64,000 nucleotides of DNA from Rhodospirillum sp. GTDB taxonomy: Bacteria; Pseudomonadota; Alphaproteobacteria; Dongiales; Dongiaceae. The stretch lies in assembly GCA_013822765.1 (NCBI GenBank), contig PNKY01000001.1:744001-808000 (forward strand), in the 5' to 3' direction. Of this stretch, positions 24,937-33,883 are shown one piece after another. Every line of letters begins with the position of its first letter. Position 1 is the stretch's first letter. Both the position numbers and the translations under genes were made by a program. The notes beneath the pieces are model-generated. The model was not told the DNA's origin, ran no database searches, and saw only the letters and a program-made list of their open reading frames with translations.

Positions 24937-26469
24937 ATGAGCGAGAACCGACCGCCTGTCTTGCATCTCAATGCGTCCGATCCGCTGGTGGTTGCAACCC
25001 GCGATCTCGCGGTCGGCGAGGAGATCGGCTTCGGCGACGTGACGCCAACCGAGCCGATCGCGCGCGGGCACAAGCTCGCGATCCTGCCGGTCGAAGCCGG
25101 TGCGCCGGTGCGCAAGTTCGGCCAGATCATCGGCAACGCCACGCACGCGATCGCGCCCGGGCAGCATGTCCACGTGCACAATGTCGAGTTCCGCTCCAGC
25201 GCCGCGGATCACACGATCGGCCTGCATCGCAGCAACCTGCCGGTCCTGCCCGAGGCGGAGGCTGCGACGTTCCAGGGTATCCAGCGCGCCGACGGCACGA
25301 TCGCCACGCGCAACTTTATTGGCGTGCTCACGACGGTGAATTGCTCCGCCCAGGTCGCGCGGCTGATCTCGGATCATTTCCGTTTGTCGGGCGAGCTCAA
25401 GAACTATCCCAACGTGGACGGCGTTGTCGCGCTGACCCACAAGAGCGGCTGCGCGGGTGGCGACGAAACCGACGGCACGCAGGTCCTCCGCCGCACGATC
25501 GGCGGCTATGCGCGGCATTCCAATTTCGCGGCGGTGCTGATCGTCGGGCTGGGTTGTGAATCGAATCAGATGTCGCGCCTGATGGAGGATCAGGCACTGC
25601 CGACCGGCGAGCGCATCCACACCCTGGTGATTCAGGAGATCGGCGGGACAAAGAAAACGGTGGACGCCGCCATTGAGAAGATCAGGGAGCTGCTGCCCGC
25701 CGCCAATGCGGTGCAGCGTCGAACCCTTCCGGCTCGGCACCTGACGTTGGGCCTGCAGTGCGGCGGGTCGGATGGGTTCTCCGCGATCACCGCCAACCCG
25801 GCCCTCGGGGCCGCTGCCGATCTGCTGGTGCGCAACGGCGGAACCGCGATCCTCAGCGAGACGCCGGAGATCTATGGCGCCGAACACATGCTGCTCGGGC
25901 GCGCGGTCAGCGACGCGGTCGGGCACAAGCTGCTCGATTTGCTGCGCTGGTGGGAGGCTTATTCCGAACGGAACAACGAGTCGCTCGACAACAACCCGTC
26001 GCCCGGCAACAAGGCCGGCGGCCTCACGACCATCCTCGAAAAATCTCTGGGTGCGGCCGCCAAGGGCGGGCGCAGCGACCTGGTCGACGTCTATCGCTAT
26101 GCCGAGCCGGTTGCCAAGCGCGGCTTCGTGTTCATGGATACGCCGGGCTACGACCCGGTGTCGGTGACGGGGCAGGTGGCGGGCGGCGCCAACATGATCT
26201 GCTTCACCACCGGGCGGGGCTCTTGCTTCGGCTGCAAACCGGCGCCAAGCCTGAAACTCGCCACCAACACGCCGATGTACAACCGCATGGCGGACGACAT
26301 GGACATCAATTGCGGCGAGATCCTCGACGGCGGCGCCAGCGTCGAGGAGATGGGCGAGCGCATCTTCCGCCTGATCCTCGCCACCGCCTCGGGCCAGCGC
26401 ACCAAGAGCGAGCTGCTCGGCTACGGCGAGGACGAATTCGCGCCGTGGCATCTCGGCGCGACGCTGTGA
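24937..26469 (+). CDS. UxaA-family hydro-lyase (altronate/galactarate dehydratase-like)
   Basis: 510 aa from ATG 24937 with AGGGAG upstream. Residues about 12-95 form a SAF domain (DLAVGEEIGFGDVTPTEPIARGHKLAIL). The rest is the large dehydratase domain with NCSAQVARLI, LTHKSGCA, LGLQCGGSDGFSAITANPALG and the Cys-rich CFTTGRGSCFGCKPAPS. The single-chain form with both domains fits altronate or galactarate dehydratase, iron-dependent enzymes of hexuronate/aldarate breakdown. (R)-sulfolactate sulfo-lyase has the same two parts, usually as separate SuyA and SuyB chains. As last of the core operon it probably produces the 2-keto-3-deoxy acid or pyruvate-type product. Confidence 0.9.
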   Translation: MSENRPPVLHLNASDPLVVATRDLAVGEEIGFGDVTPTEPIARGHKLAILPVEAGAPVRKFGQIIGNATHAIAPGQHVHVHNVEFRSSAADHTIGLHRSNLPVLPEAEAATFQGIQRADGTIATRNFIGVLTTVNCSAQVARLISDHFRLSGELKNYPNVDGVVALTHKSGCAGGDETDGTQVLRRTIGGYARHSNFAAVLIVGLGCESNQMSRLMEDQALPTGERIHTLVIQEIGGTKKTVDAAIEKIRELLPAANAVQRRTLPARHLTLGLQCGGSDGFSAITANPALGAAADLLVRNGGTAILSETPEIYGAEHMLLGRAVSDAVGHKLLDLLRWWEAYSERNNESLDNNPSPGNKAGGLTTILEKSLGAAAKGGRSDLVDVYRYAEPVAKRGFVFMDTPGYDPVSVTGQVAGGANMICFTTGRGSCFGCKPAPSLKLATNTPMYNRMADDMDINCGEILDGGASVEEMGERIFRLILATASGQRTKSELLGYGEDEFAPWHLGATL

Positions 26470-26583
26470 ATCGAGGAAACCGTTGCCGGGCACACGCTGG
26501 CGCCGGCAGGCCGTCAACACCGATTGCTTGCGGGTCCGGAGTGGCAGATCATGGGCGCCGCGATATAGGCCAGGGAGGGGGCG

Positions 26584-26958
26584 ATGTCACACATCCGTCA
26601 GCATCTCGAGGGACTTTGCGACGCCTTCAACGCGCATGACCTCGACCGCATCATGAGCTTTTTCGCCGACGATTGCGTGCTGGAAATGCCCAGGGGAAGC
26701 CAGCCCTGGGGCGCGCGATCCGAGGGCAAGGAAAATGTGCGCAAGGCCCTGGCCGGGCGGTTCGAGGGGCTTCCCGATGTCCACTATGGCAATGGCCAGC
26801 ACTTTGCCGACGATGCCTCCAATACCGGCATGTCGAAATGGACCCTTACCGGGACCCGCCGCGACGGACAGCGGATCGAGGTGTGGGGCTGCGATTTCTA
26901 CACGTTCCGGGACGGCAAGGTGACACGCAAGGACTCATACTGGAAGATCGTCGAATAG
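26584..26958 (+). CDS. SnoaL-like / NTF2-fold protein
   Basis: 124 aa with AGGGAGGGGGCG directly upstream. The opening IRQHLEGLCDAFNAHDLDRIMSFFADDCVLEMPRG and the later GKENVRKALAGRFEGLPDV and WGCDFYTFRDGKVTRKDSYWKIVE are those of SnoaL-like polyketide-cyclase/ketosteroid-isomerase-fold proteins. It is a small cytoplasmic protein; the activity is not defined by sequence. It follows the UxaA-type gene by 114 bp on the same strand and may belong to that operon. Confidence 0.85.
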   Translation: MSHIRQHLEGLCDAFNAHDLDRIMSFFADDCVLEMPRGSQPWGARSEGKENVRKALAGRFEGLPDVHYGNGQHFADDASNTGMSKWTLTGTRRDGQRIEVWGCDFYTFRDGKVTRKDSYWKIVE

Positions 26959-26967
26959 CCCTGCGCG

Positions 26968-27447
26968 TCAGCTCTTGTGGATCGGGTCGATCCACTTGAC
27001 CGCTTCCGGCTGCTCGACCGGCGCGATGTCGAGGTTGACCACCACCGCCTCGCCATCGCTGCGCACCAGGACGCATTCCAGGGTCTCGTCGCGCGAGGCG
27101 TTGATCTCCTGGTGCGGCACGAACGGCGGCACATAGATGAAGTCGCCGGGGCCGGCCTCGGCCACGAACTCGAGCTGCTCGCCCCAGCGCATGCGCGCCT
27201 TGCCGCGGACCACGTAGATCACGCTCTCCAGCGGGCCGTGATGATGCGCGCCGGTCTTGGCGTTGGGATGGATGTGGACGGTCCCGGCCCACAGCTTCTG
27301 CGCGCCGACCCGCGCATAATTGATGGCCGCGCGGCGGTCCATGCCAGGCGTCTGCGCGGTGCTGGAGTCGAGCGAATTCGCCGGGATGACGCGCACGCCA
27401 TCGTGCTTCCATTTGCCGTCGGATGGGACGGTTTGATCGCTTGGCAT
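26968..27447 (-). CDS. Cupin-domain protein
   Basis: 159 aa from ATG 27447, with GAGG 5 nt upstream. A single cupin barrel: motif 1 is HIHPNAKTGAHHHGPLESVIYVVRGKARMRWG (metal His and Glu), motif 2 is GPGDFIYVPPFVPHQEIN. A metal-dependent isomerase, dioxygenase or sugar-binding role is possible. The family is too broad to choose. It is convergent with the SnoaL-like gene, 9 bp away, and is upstream of the cyclase gene in the same direction. Confidence 0.85.
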   Translation of the reverse strand: MPSDQTVPSDGKWKHDGVRVIPANSLDSSTAQTPGMDRRAAINYARVGAQKLWAGTVHIHPNAKTGAHHHGPLESVIYVVRGKARMRWGEQLEFVAEAGPGDFIYVPPFVPHQEINASRDETLECVLVRSDGEAVVVNLDIAPVEQPEAVKWIDPIHKS

Positions 27448-27533
27448 CAAAGCCTCGCTTGCCTGATCGTGCTCGAGTTCACTTCAGCTCATCCGATCGT
27501 CCCTGCCAACGCAACAGGAAAATCGGGCCAAGG

Positions 27534-29309
27534 CTACGCGGGCAGCCCGGCCTCTGCGAGTGCCTCGCTCAATGGCGCAGCCAGCGACGGGTGAAGATCG
27601 AAACTGGTGCAGAGCCCCTTGATCGTGAAGCCCGGTTGCAACTCGAGCACCCGCGCCGCGGCGGATCGGGCCGCGTCAAGCCGTCCGAGCTTCGCGTGCG
27701 TTCCCGCCAGCGCAACGTGCGCCAGGCTCCAATAGGGATTCGCCTGGAATAGCCTTTGAGCCGCTTCCGCCGCCGCCTCGTACTCGCCGCGTTGCAGGCG
27801 GCCAAGCCCAATGGAGAGCAGCGGGCCATAGACCATCGGATCGAATGGACTGAGTTGCAGTGCCCGCTCGGCCCATTCGATGCCGCGGTCGGCATCGCCC
27901 GAGTAGATCCGTACAATGCTGCCGAAGACATAGGCGAGGGCGCAGGATGGACTCAAGGCGATGGCCGCATCGATCGCCTTGATCGCCGCCGGGCGATCAT
28001 GCGCGACCAGGCCGAGGGTGAAGCCACCAAGCGACAGCGCCAGCGCGTCGTCGCGGCCATGGGCAATCGCCGCATGGGCGCTGCGGATCGCCGCAAGCCG
28101 GTTCTCTTCTCGGCCGCCGGCGCGGGCGAAGAGAATCTCGTGCGCCCATGCGGTGAAACCGTGCGCGAGCGCGTATTCCGGCTCCATCCTGAGCGCGTTC
28201 TCGAGGAACGGCAACGCTTTGGCGGCCCCCTCCGGCATCGCCGTGTAGACCAGCGGCATGGCGCGCAACACCAGATCATAGGCGTCAAGGCTGTCGGGCC
28301 GCTTGCGCTTGACACGCTCGATCTCTGCAAAACGAAGGCTCGGCTCAATGGCGGCGACGACGCTCATGGTGAGCTCGTCCTGGATGGCGAAGACATCGTC
28401 CAGCGTGCGGTCGTAGCGGTCGGCCCAGACGTGGCGGCCGGTCTCCGCCTCGACCAGCTGGCCCGTCACGCGCACGCGGGCCGGGGCCTTGCGCACGCTT
28501 CCTTCGAGAATGTAGCGCACGCCAAGCTCGCGCCCGGCCTGCTTCACGTCGACGGCCTTGCCCTTGTAGATGAAGCTCGAATTGCGTGCGATCACGAACA
28601 GCCACTTGATGCGCGACAACCCGGTAATGATGTCTTCGACCATGCCGTCGGCGAGATAGTCCTGCTCGACGTCTCCACTCATGTTGGTGAAGGGCAGCAC
28701 TGCGATCGAGGGGCGATCGGCCAGCGCGGGCGGGCCGCCCTGCGGCTTGGCTGCGGCAGGGCTCCTCGGCTCGCCGTGCGACTCGATGCAATAGACGTGC
28801 ACCGGGCGGGCGATGTTCTTCACGTTGTGCTCACCCAGGTCGGTGAAACCGATCGGAAGTTTCTCGGCCACGTGCTCGCGCACGGTGGCGCTGACGCAGA
28901 TCCGGCCAGGCTCGGCGAGCGCCTGGAGCCGCGCCGCAACATTGACGCCGTCGCCGAAGATGTCCTCGTCATCCTCGACGATCACGTCGCCGACGTTGAT
29001 GCCGATGCGGAAGCGGATGCGCTGGCGCTCGTCGACGTTGACGTTGCGGCTTTCCATACCCTGTTGCACCACGACCGCGCAGCGCACCGCGTCGACGATC
29101 GATGCGAACTCGACGAGCAGGCCGTCGCCGGTGGTCTTGACGATGCGCCCTTGATGCTGGGTCAGCAGCGGGTCGATCAACTCGCGACGGTGGGCCTTGA
29201 GCGCGGCAAGCGTCCCTTCCTCGTCAGCGCCCATCAGCCGCGAGTACTCGACCACATCCGCGGCGAAGATCGCGGCAAGCCGACGCGCTGTGCGGCGCTC
29301 TGTGGTCAT
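27534..29309 (-). CDS. Class III adenylate cyclase with TolB-like and TPR regions
   Basis: 591 aa. Residues about 10-175 are a class III cyclase with metal Asp in AAIFAADVVEYSRLMG (D18) and KTTGDGLLVEF, the substrate-specifying Lys before TTGDG, and IFGDGVNVAARLQALAEPGRI. Residues about 205-335 are the TolB/FlgO-like domain common in rhizobial cyclases (SIAVLPFTNMSGDVEQDYLADGMVEDIITGLSR). The remainder is tetratricopeptide-like helices (AIDAAIALSPSCALAYVFGSI, EWAERALQLSPFDPMVYG). A soluble cAMP-producing sensor is expected, with the C-terminal part binding a partner. Such proteins are multi-copy in Bradyrhizobium/Mesorhizobium genomes. Monocistronic. Confidence 0.93.
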   Translation of the reverse strand: MTTERRTARRLAAIFAADVVEYSRLMGADEEGTLAALKAHRRELIDPLLTQHQGRIVKTTGDGLLVEFASIVDAVRCAVVVQQGMESRNVNVDERQRIRFRIGINVGDVIVEDDEDIFGDGVNVAARLQALAEPGRICVSATVREHVAEKLPIGFTDLGEHNVKNIARPVHVYCIESHGEPRSPAAAKPQGGPPALADRPSIAVLPFTNMSGDVEQDYLADGMVEDIITGLSRIKWLFVIARNSSFIYKGKAVDVKQAGRELGVRYILEGSVRKAPARVRVTGQLVEAETGRHVWADRYDRTLDDVFAIQDELTMSVVAAIEPSLRFAEIERVKRKRPDSLDAYDLVLRAMPLVYTAMPEGAAKALPFLENALRMEPEYALAHGFTAWAHEILFARAGGREENRLAAIRSAHAAIAHGRDDALALSLGGFTLGLVAHDRPAAIKAIDAAIALSPSCALAYVFGSIVRIYSGDADRGIEWAERALQLSPFDPMVYGPLLSIGLGRLQRGEYEAAAEAAQRLFQANPYWSLAHVALAGTHAKLGRLDAARSAAARVLELQPGFTIKGLCTSFDLHPSLAAPLSEALAEAGLPA

Positions 29310-29413
29310 TCGCGCTCGTCTTAGAGTTGGCCCAGAACTGCAGTACTGTGAGCCCCGATTGTGCCTGGAGCCGGCGAACTCCGCAACAATCCGAATGGAT
29401 ACCTAACAGTCCG

Positions 29414-30316
29414 CTAGTTGGGCTGGCGCAGCATCCGGGAATGGCGGCCATCGACACTGACCGGGACCTCGCCGCCGATGGTGGTGCGCCTCATGGTGCG
29501 GTCCTGGTTGCCGTAGTCGTTGAGCGCGTAATGCTGGGTCGCCTGGTTGTCCCAGATCGCAACGTCGTTCTTGCGCCAGCTCCAGCGCACGGTGTTTTCG
29601 AGCCGCGTGACGTGGTCCTGCAGCAGGCGGAACAAGGCGGCGGAATCGGCGTGCGTCTGGCCGACGAAGCGCTGGAAGAATTGCCCGAGCACCAGCGATT
29701 TTTCCTGCGTCTCCGGGTGGATCCGCACCACCGGATGCTCGGTCTCGTAGATGTTGGAGGCGAACACCTTCTCGTAGTGCTCGCGCTCCGCCTGGGTGCC
29801 GTGGGCGTGCTGCGCGGCGTAGTCGTATTTGTTGGTGTGGACGGCCCACAGACCCTCGACCAGTGTCTTCAGCTGCGGCGACAGGTCCTGGTATCCCGCC
29901 ACGGTGCTGGCCCACACCGTGTCGCCGCCATACTCGGGAATGCGCACCGCGCGCAGGACGGAATAGCGCGGGTAGGCGTCGATGAACGTCACGTCGGTAT
30001 GCCACTGGTCGGCCTTGCCGTTGCCGGCCGCGGCATCGAGCTCCAGGATCCCGAGCGAGCCTTCCAGCACCTTCTCGGTCGGATGCGGGACCAGATCGCC
30101 CAGCAGGCGGGAGAAGCCCTCCTGCGCGGCATCGTCGAACTCCGCCTGGTCGCGGAAGAAGACGACGCGATGGGCGAGCAGCGCCTGCCGGATGGCGGCG
30201 ACCTGAGGACCGGGCAGGGATCCGCTCAGCGTGACGCCCTGGATCTCCGCGCCGATGCGCCCCGCCAGGCGCCGCACCGTGATGGCGGAGCCGTCGCTGT
30301 TCCGCACTGAATTCAT
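29414..30316 (-). CDS. TauD/TfdA-family Fe(II)/2-oxoglutarate dioxygenase
   Basis: 300 aa from ATG 30316, with GAGGG upstream; an ATG at 30337 lacks a ribosome site. Iron ligands H106 and D108 (QWHTDVTF) and distal H262 (NQATQHYALNDY), with the 2-oxoglutarate Arg in DRTMRRTTIGG (R273/R276). This is the complete facial triad, so it is probably active. Members hydroxylate taurine, sulfate esters, 2,4-D and similar acids with succinate and CO2 as by-products. The neighbouring sulfotransferase gene is in the same direction about 120 bp upstream. A sulfur role is possible but unproven. Confidence 0.92.
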   Translation of the reverse strand: MNSVRNSDGSAITVRRLAGRIGAEIQGVTLSGSLPGPQVAAIRQALLAHRVVFFRDQAEFDDAAQEGFSRLLGDLVPHPTEKVLEGSLGILELDAAAGNGKADQWHTDVTFIDAYPRYSVLRAVRIPEYGGDTVWASTVAGYQDLSPQLKTLVEGLWAVHTNKYDYAAQHAHGTQAEREHYEKVFASNIYETEHPVVRIHPETQEKSLVLGQFFQRFVGQTHADSAALFRLLQDHVTRLENTVRWSWRKNDVAIWDNQATQHYALNDYGNQDRTMRRTTIGGEVPVSVDGRHSRMLRQPN

Positions 30317-30434
30317 GGCGTCGTCCCTCATCAGCATGCGACAGAGTGTGGCCTGTCGGCGCCGATTGCAACGGCCGTCATCGCCGCTTGGCTCAGGAAT
30401 TGGGCGTCGCGCGGCGTCTGCCCGCGCTTGGGTC

Positions 30435-31415
30435 TTACTGCGGCAACTGGCGCATGACGACGGCCGGCTTCAAGGCGCGGCGGCCGAAATAGCCGTAGGC
30501 GATCGCCATGGGAAAGGTGCACAAGGCGACGATCGCCTTGTCGAACCGGGTCAGATGGCGCGTCAATCCACGCTTGGGTGAGAAGGCGATCTCTTCGCCG
30601 CGCATCAGGCGATTGCCAGACAAGGCGTGACCGGGTTGCATGACCCGCCGCTCGGCGGCCGCGGCTTTCGCGCCGGCGAGCGAGAGGCCGGTGAAGGTCT
30701 CCAGGCGTTCCAGCAGCGCGATCGGCTGCGCGCACAGGTCTTCGTAGTGAATCGTGACGACTCGCTTCGGATGGACCAGGCGCAGCAACTCGCAGGCCAG
30801 GCTCTCCACGCTCCACAGCAACGCCGAGATCAATATCGGGACGAAATAGTGACGCTCGACGCGGAAGCCGATCCGGAACACATGGAATGTCTTCGCCGCC
30901 TTGATGCGCTTGACGTACGAATCGGCGACCCCGAAGGGGCTGCGCACGAAATGGATGAGCTTGGCCTCCGGGACATGGCGCAGGAGGAAGATGGCGGTCG
31001 ACAGTTCCTTGGAGGAATCGAGCACGGTCGGGCGCTCCGACGCCTCCGCGATGCTGTCATACAGGGCTTCGATCAAGCGTTTCTCTTCCAGCACGTCGCG
31101 GCTGCCGGACGCGGCGAACAGCTGCCCCGGCGCACGCAGACAATAGGCGCGCTGGCTCAGAAAGCGGACGCCGTCTGCAAGGCTGCCGACCGCTTGCCGC
31201 TCGAAGGCGGATGCGACCTTGTTCCAGAACGGCGATGCAGAGAAGATTTCTCCGTTCGCGCAGCGCTTGCCCTCATAGCCGGGGCGAAAACCGATGACGA
31301 TCTCGCCTTCGCTGGCGACGCTGCTCGACTCGTTCATCAGCATCGAAAAGATGGTGCTGCCGCTGTGGCCCCGCCCCACGATGTAGAGGTATTTGGTCGG
31401 CGACCCCTGTCGCAT
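30435..31415 (-). CDS. Sulfotransferase-family protein
   Basis: 326 aa with GGGAGGAGCTGACG before ATG 31415. The PAPS-binding loop is YIVGRGHSGSTIF (about 11-23), and the 3'-phosphate-binding region is LIHFVRSPFGVADSYVKRI. The two motifs and their spacing identify a sulfotransferase-3-type enzyme that moves sulfate from PAPS to a sugar, lipid or peptide acceptor. A hydrophobic stretch near residue 300 (IVALCTFPMAIAYGYFG) may attach it to the membrane. In rhizobia, related enzymes decorate surface polysaccharides or signal molecules. The acceptor is unknown here. Confidence 0.82.
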   Translation of the reverse strand: MRQGSPTKYLYIVGRGHSGSTIFSMLMNESSSVASEGEIVIGFRPGYEGKRCANGEIFSASPFWNKVASAFERQAVGSLADGVRFLSQRAYCLRAPGQLFAASGSRDVLEEKRLIEALYDSIAEASERPTVLDSSKELSTAIFLLRHVPEAKLIHFVRSPFGVADSYVKRIKAAKTFHVFRIGFRVERHYFVPILISALLWSVESLACELLRLVHPKRVVTIHYEDLCAQPIALLERLETFTGLSLAGAKAAAAERRVMQPGHALSGNRLMRGEEIAFSPKRGLTRHLTRFDKAIVALCTFPMAIAYGYFGRRALKPAVVMRQLPQ

Positions 31416-31634
31416 CGTCAGCTCCTCCCGGATCCCGGAGCGCCGCGCTGCGTTTCACCGCAGCCGGGAGCTTGTCATAGCCCAGCGCATACTGGCGTGA
31501 GATGTTCCACCGGAACTCTGGACGCGCGGCGAAGTTCCTCGCCCAAGCTCGATTTATGCGAAAGAGGAGCATGATTCCGTCGGATTGGATCGCGTCATCC
31601 GCGTGACATTTCGTGGCGCCTGACCGAAGGCGCC

Positions 31635-32417
31635 CTACGCCCGCGCGGCCCTGGCCTTTCGCGACCCTGCCTGAATCACCTGCCCCACGATGCGGCTGGT
31701 GTCGCCGAGCAGCTTGCGCACCGCTTGGCGGGCGGCATTGGGGCGCCGGGCGCGGATGGCGACCAGGATGCGCTCGTGGCCGGGCAGGGTGCGGCCGACA
31801 TCGCCCTTCTGGCGCGCGGTATAGGTGAACATGCTCCCGAGTGCGGATTCGATGACGAGGCCGAGCGGCACCAGCAGCTCGTTGCCGGCGGCCTGCAGGA
31901 TCGCGAAGTGGAACTTGACATCGGCGTCGTTCCACGCCGCCAGCGTCCTGGCCGCGGCCATCGCCGCATAGGCCTCCTCGATCGCCAGCAGCTGCTCGGC
32001 GGTGTGGTTGGCGGCGGCGAGGGCGGCGGTCTCCGGCTCCAGGATCTCGCGCACCTGCTGCATGTGCGCGAGGAAGTGCGACTGCTTGGCCGCCGCCACG
32101 TACCAGCCGAGCACGTCGCGGTCGAGCAGGTTCCATTGCGCGCGCGGCAGCACGCGCGAGCCGATGCGCGGGCGCGAGATGATGAGCCCCTTGCCCATCA
32201 GCATCTTGATCGCCTCGCGCACCGCCGTGCGGCTGACGCCGAAGCTCTTGCACCACTCGGCCTCGTTGGGCAGCAGGGTGCCGGGTGCGAACTCGCCGTT
32301 CAGGATGCGCGCGCCGATGTCCTGCGCGACGCTGCGGTGCAGGCTGCCGCGCGTTCCATTCCGGGTCGCGTCTGCGGGTGCTTTCAAAGCCTTGGAGGCG
32401 CTCTTTAGACGCTTCAT
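31635..32417 (-). CDS. GntR-family regulator with FCD domain
   Basis: 260 aa from ATG 32417; ATG 32450 would add 11 residues but lies against the likely operator. Residues about 30-95 are the GntR winged helix (LHRSVAQDIGARILNGEFAPGTLLPNEAEWCKSFGVSRTAVREAIKML). The rest is an all-helical FCD ligand domain with metal-site residues (REILEPETAALAA, DVKFHFAILQAAGNELL, GHERILVAI). It is divergent from the ChvE-GguAB operon over 243 bp, with AT-rich inverted repeats between them, so it very probably controls that importer in response to a sugar or sugar acid. Confidence 0.93.
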   Translation of the reverse strand: MKRLKSASKALKAPADATRNGTRGSLHRSVAQDIGARILNGEFAPGTLLPNEAEWCKSFGVSRTAVREAIKMLMGKGLIISRPRIGSRVLPRAQWNLLDRDVLGWYVAAAKQSHFLAHMQQVREILEPETAALAAANHTAEQLLAIEEAYAAMAAARTLAAWNDADVKFHFAILQAAGNELLVPLGLVIESALGSMFTYTARQKGDVGRTLPGHERILVAIRARRPNAARQAVRKLLGDTSRIVGQVIQAGSRKARAARA

Positions 32418-32449
32418 CCGGCGGCTTCCCCCTCCCAGTGTTGGCGTCA

Positions 32450-32496
32450 TTTATCATACAAACGATGATTGCCGCCAACTCTTTTATATGATAAAA
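32450..32496. promoter_or_regulatory. Inverted repeats between the GntR gene and chvE, likely operator
   Basis: TTTATCATA (32450-32458) and TATGATAAA (32487-32495) form a perfect 9-bp inverted repeat with 28 bp between. Inside are ATCAT-N7-ATGAT (32453-32469) and TTTTAT-ATG-ATAAAA (32482-32496). They are strikingly AT-rich for this genome. TATGAT could also be the -10 box of the chvE promoter, in which case binding there would block transcription. Confidence 0.55.
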
Positions 32497-32660
32497 GCCG
32501 CCGTTAAGAAATCGGCCGTTTCCCGCCATCGGGCAAGGGAGGCGCACAGCAGGAGGACCAACCAGATGACATCGCCGCGAGACGATACGCGCCAGTTCCG
32601 GCGCCGCCGGCGCATCTGGGCGACGCGAGTTCAACAATCCAAGCACGTGGGAGGAACGAC

Positions 32661-33728
32661 GTGAAGCTGACCAAGACTTTCATGACCATGCTGACGGCGG
32701 GCATGCTGGCCCTGTCGACGCAGGCGATCGCGCAGGACAAGGGCACCATCGGCATCTCGATGCCGACCAAGTCCTCGGCCCGCTGGATCGCCGACGGCGA
32801 CAACATGGTGAAGGTGTTCACCGAGCTGGGCTACGGCACCGACCTGCAGTACGCCGAGGACGACATCCCGAACCAGCTGGCGCAGATCGAGAACATGGTG
32901 ACCAAGGGCGTGAAGGTCCTGGTCATCGCCGCGATCGACGGCACCACGCTCTCCGCCATCCTGCAGCAGGCGCACGACAGCGGCGTCAAGGTCATCGCCT
33001 ATGACCGCCTGATCCGCGATTCCGCCAATGTCGACTACTACGCCACCTTCGACAATTTCCAGGTCGGCGTGCTGCAGGCCGGCTCGATCGTCGACGGCCT
33101 CGGCCTCAAGGACGGCAAGGGCCCGTTCAACATCGAGCTGTTCGGCGGCTCGCCGGACGACAACAACGCGTTCTTCTTCTATGACGGCGCCATGTCGGTG
33201 CTGCAGCCCTACATCGACAGCAAGAAGCTGGTGGTGCAGAGCGGCCAGATGGGCATGGACAAGGTCGGCACCCTGCGCTGGGACGGCGCGGTGGCGCAGG
33301 CCCGCATGGACAACCTGCTCAGCGCCTACTACGGCGACAAGCGGGTGGACGCGGTGCTCTCGCCGTACGACGGCCTCTCCATCGGCATCCTGTCGTCGCT
33401 GAAGGGCGTCGGCTACGGTTCCGCCGATCAGCCGATGCCGATCGTCAGCGGCCAAGACGCCGAAGTGCCCTCGATCAAGTCGATGATCGCCGGCGAGCAG
33501 TATTCGACCGTGTTCAAGGACACGCGCGAACTCGCCAAGGTCACCGCCAACATGGTGGACGCCCTGCTGGCCGGCAAGGAAGTGCCGGTCAACGACACCA
33601 AGACCTATGACAACGGCGTCAAGGTCGTTCCATCCTACCTGTTGAAGCCGGTCAGCGTCGGCCGTGACAACTGGGAAGAGATCCTGATCGGCAGCGGTTA
33701 CTACACCAAGGATCAAATCACGAACTGA
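32661..33728 (+). CDS. chvE: Monosaccharide ABC transporter substrate-binding protein (ChvE-like)
   Basis: 355 aa from GTG 32661 with GGGAGGAACGAC upstream. Signal peptide at residues 1-24 ([18 protein letters not shown]). The mature start [31 protein letters not shown], the [16 protein letters not shown] loop, [20 protein letters not shown] and PIVSGQDAE are those of the periplasmic-binding-protein type 1 receptor ChvE/MmsA, which binds arabinose, glucose, galactose and xylose. In Agrobacterium, ChvE also signals to VirA; no such partner is visible here. It is followed by a strong hairpin before the ATPase gene. Confidence 0.93.
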   Translation: MKLTKTFMTMLTAGMLALSTQAIAQDKGTIGISMPTKSSARWIADGDNMVKVFTELGYGTDLQYAEDDIPNQLAQIENMVTKGVKVLVIAAIDGTTLSAILQQAHDSGVKVIAYDRLIRDSANVDYYATFDNFQVGVLQAGSIVDGLGLKDGKGPFNIELFGGSPDDNNAFFFYDGAMSVLQPYIDSKKLVVQSGQMGMDKVGTLRWDGAVAQARMDNLLSAYYGDKRVDAVLSPYDGLSIGILSSLKGVGYGSADQPMPIVSGQDAEVPSIKSMIAGEQYSTVFKDTRELAKVTANMVDALLAGKEVPVNDTKTYDNGVKVVPSYLLKPVSVGRDNWEEILIGSGYYTKDQITN

Positions 33729-33743
33729 GACACCCATGACTGA

Positions 33744-33778
33744 TTGGCCCCGCCGGCAGCGGCGGGGCCAATTTCTTG
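33744..33778 (+). terminator. Strong hairpin after chvE (attenuator-like)
   Basis: A perfect 13-bp stem, ATTGGCCCCGCCG / CGGCGGGGCCAAT, with loop GCAG, followed by TTCTT. It lies 16 bp after the receptor stop and before the ATPase of the same operon. It probably reduces read-through or protects the upstream mRNA 3' end, giving more receptor than transporter. Confidence 0.8.
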
Positions 33779-33792
33779 CATGGTTGCGGCGA

Positions 33793-33816
33793 CCGGCGCG
33801 GATGGCCGGCTTTTTT
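33793..33816 (+). terminator. Second weak hairpin with T-run
   Basis: CCGGC / GCCGG (5 bp) with a 7-nt loop, then C and six T from 33811. Although short, it has the better U-tract of the two structures between chvE and the ATPase gene. Confidence 0.45.
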
Positions 33817-33883
33817 GTTTCTAATCCGCCGGGTGGCGGCGCAAGATAGGGCGAATTCCGGAGACTGGCCTTTGACGTTGGCA

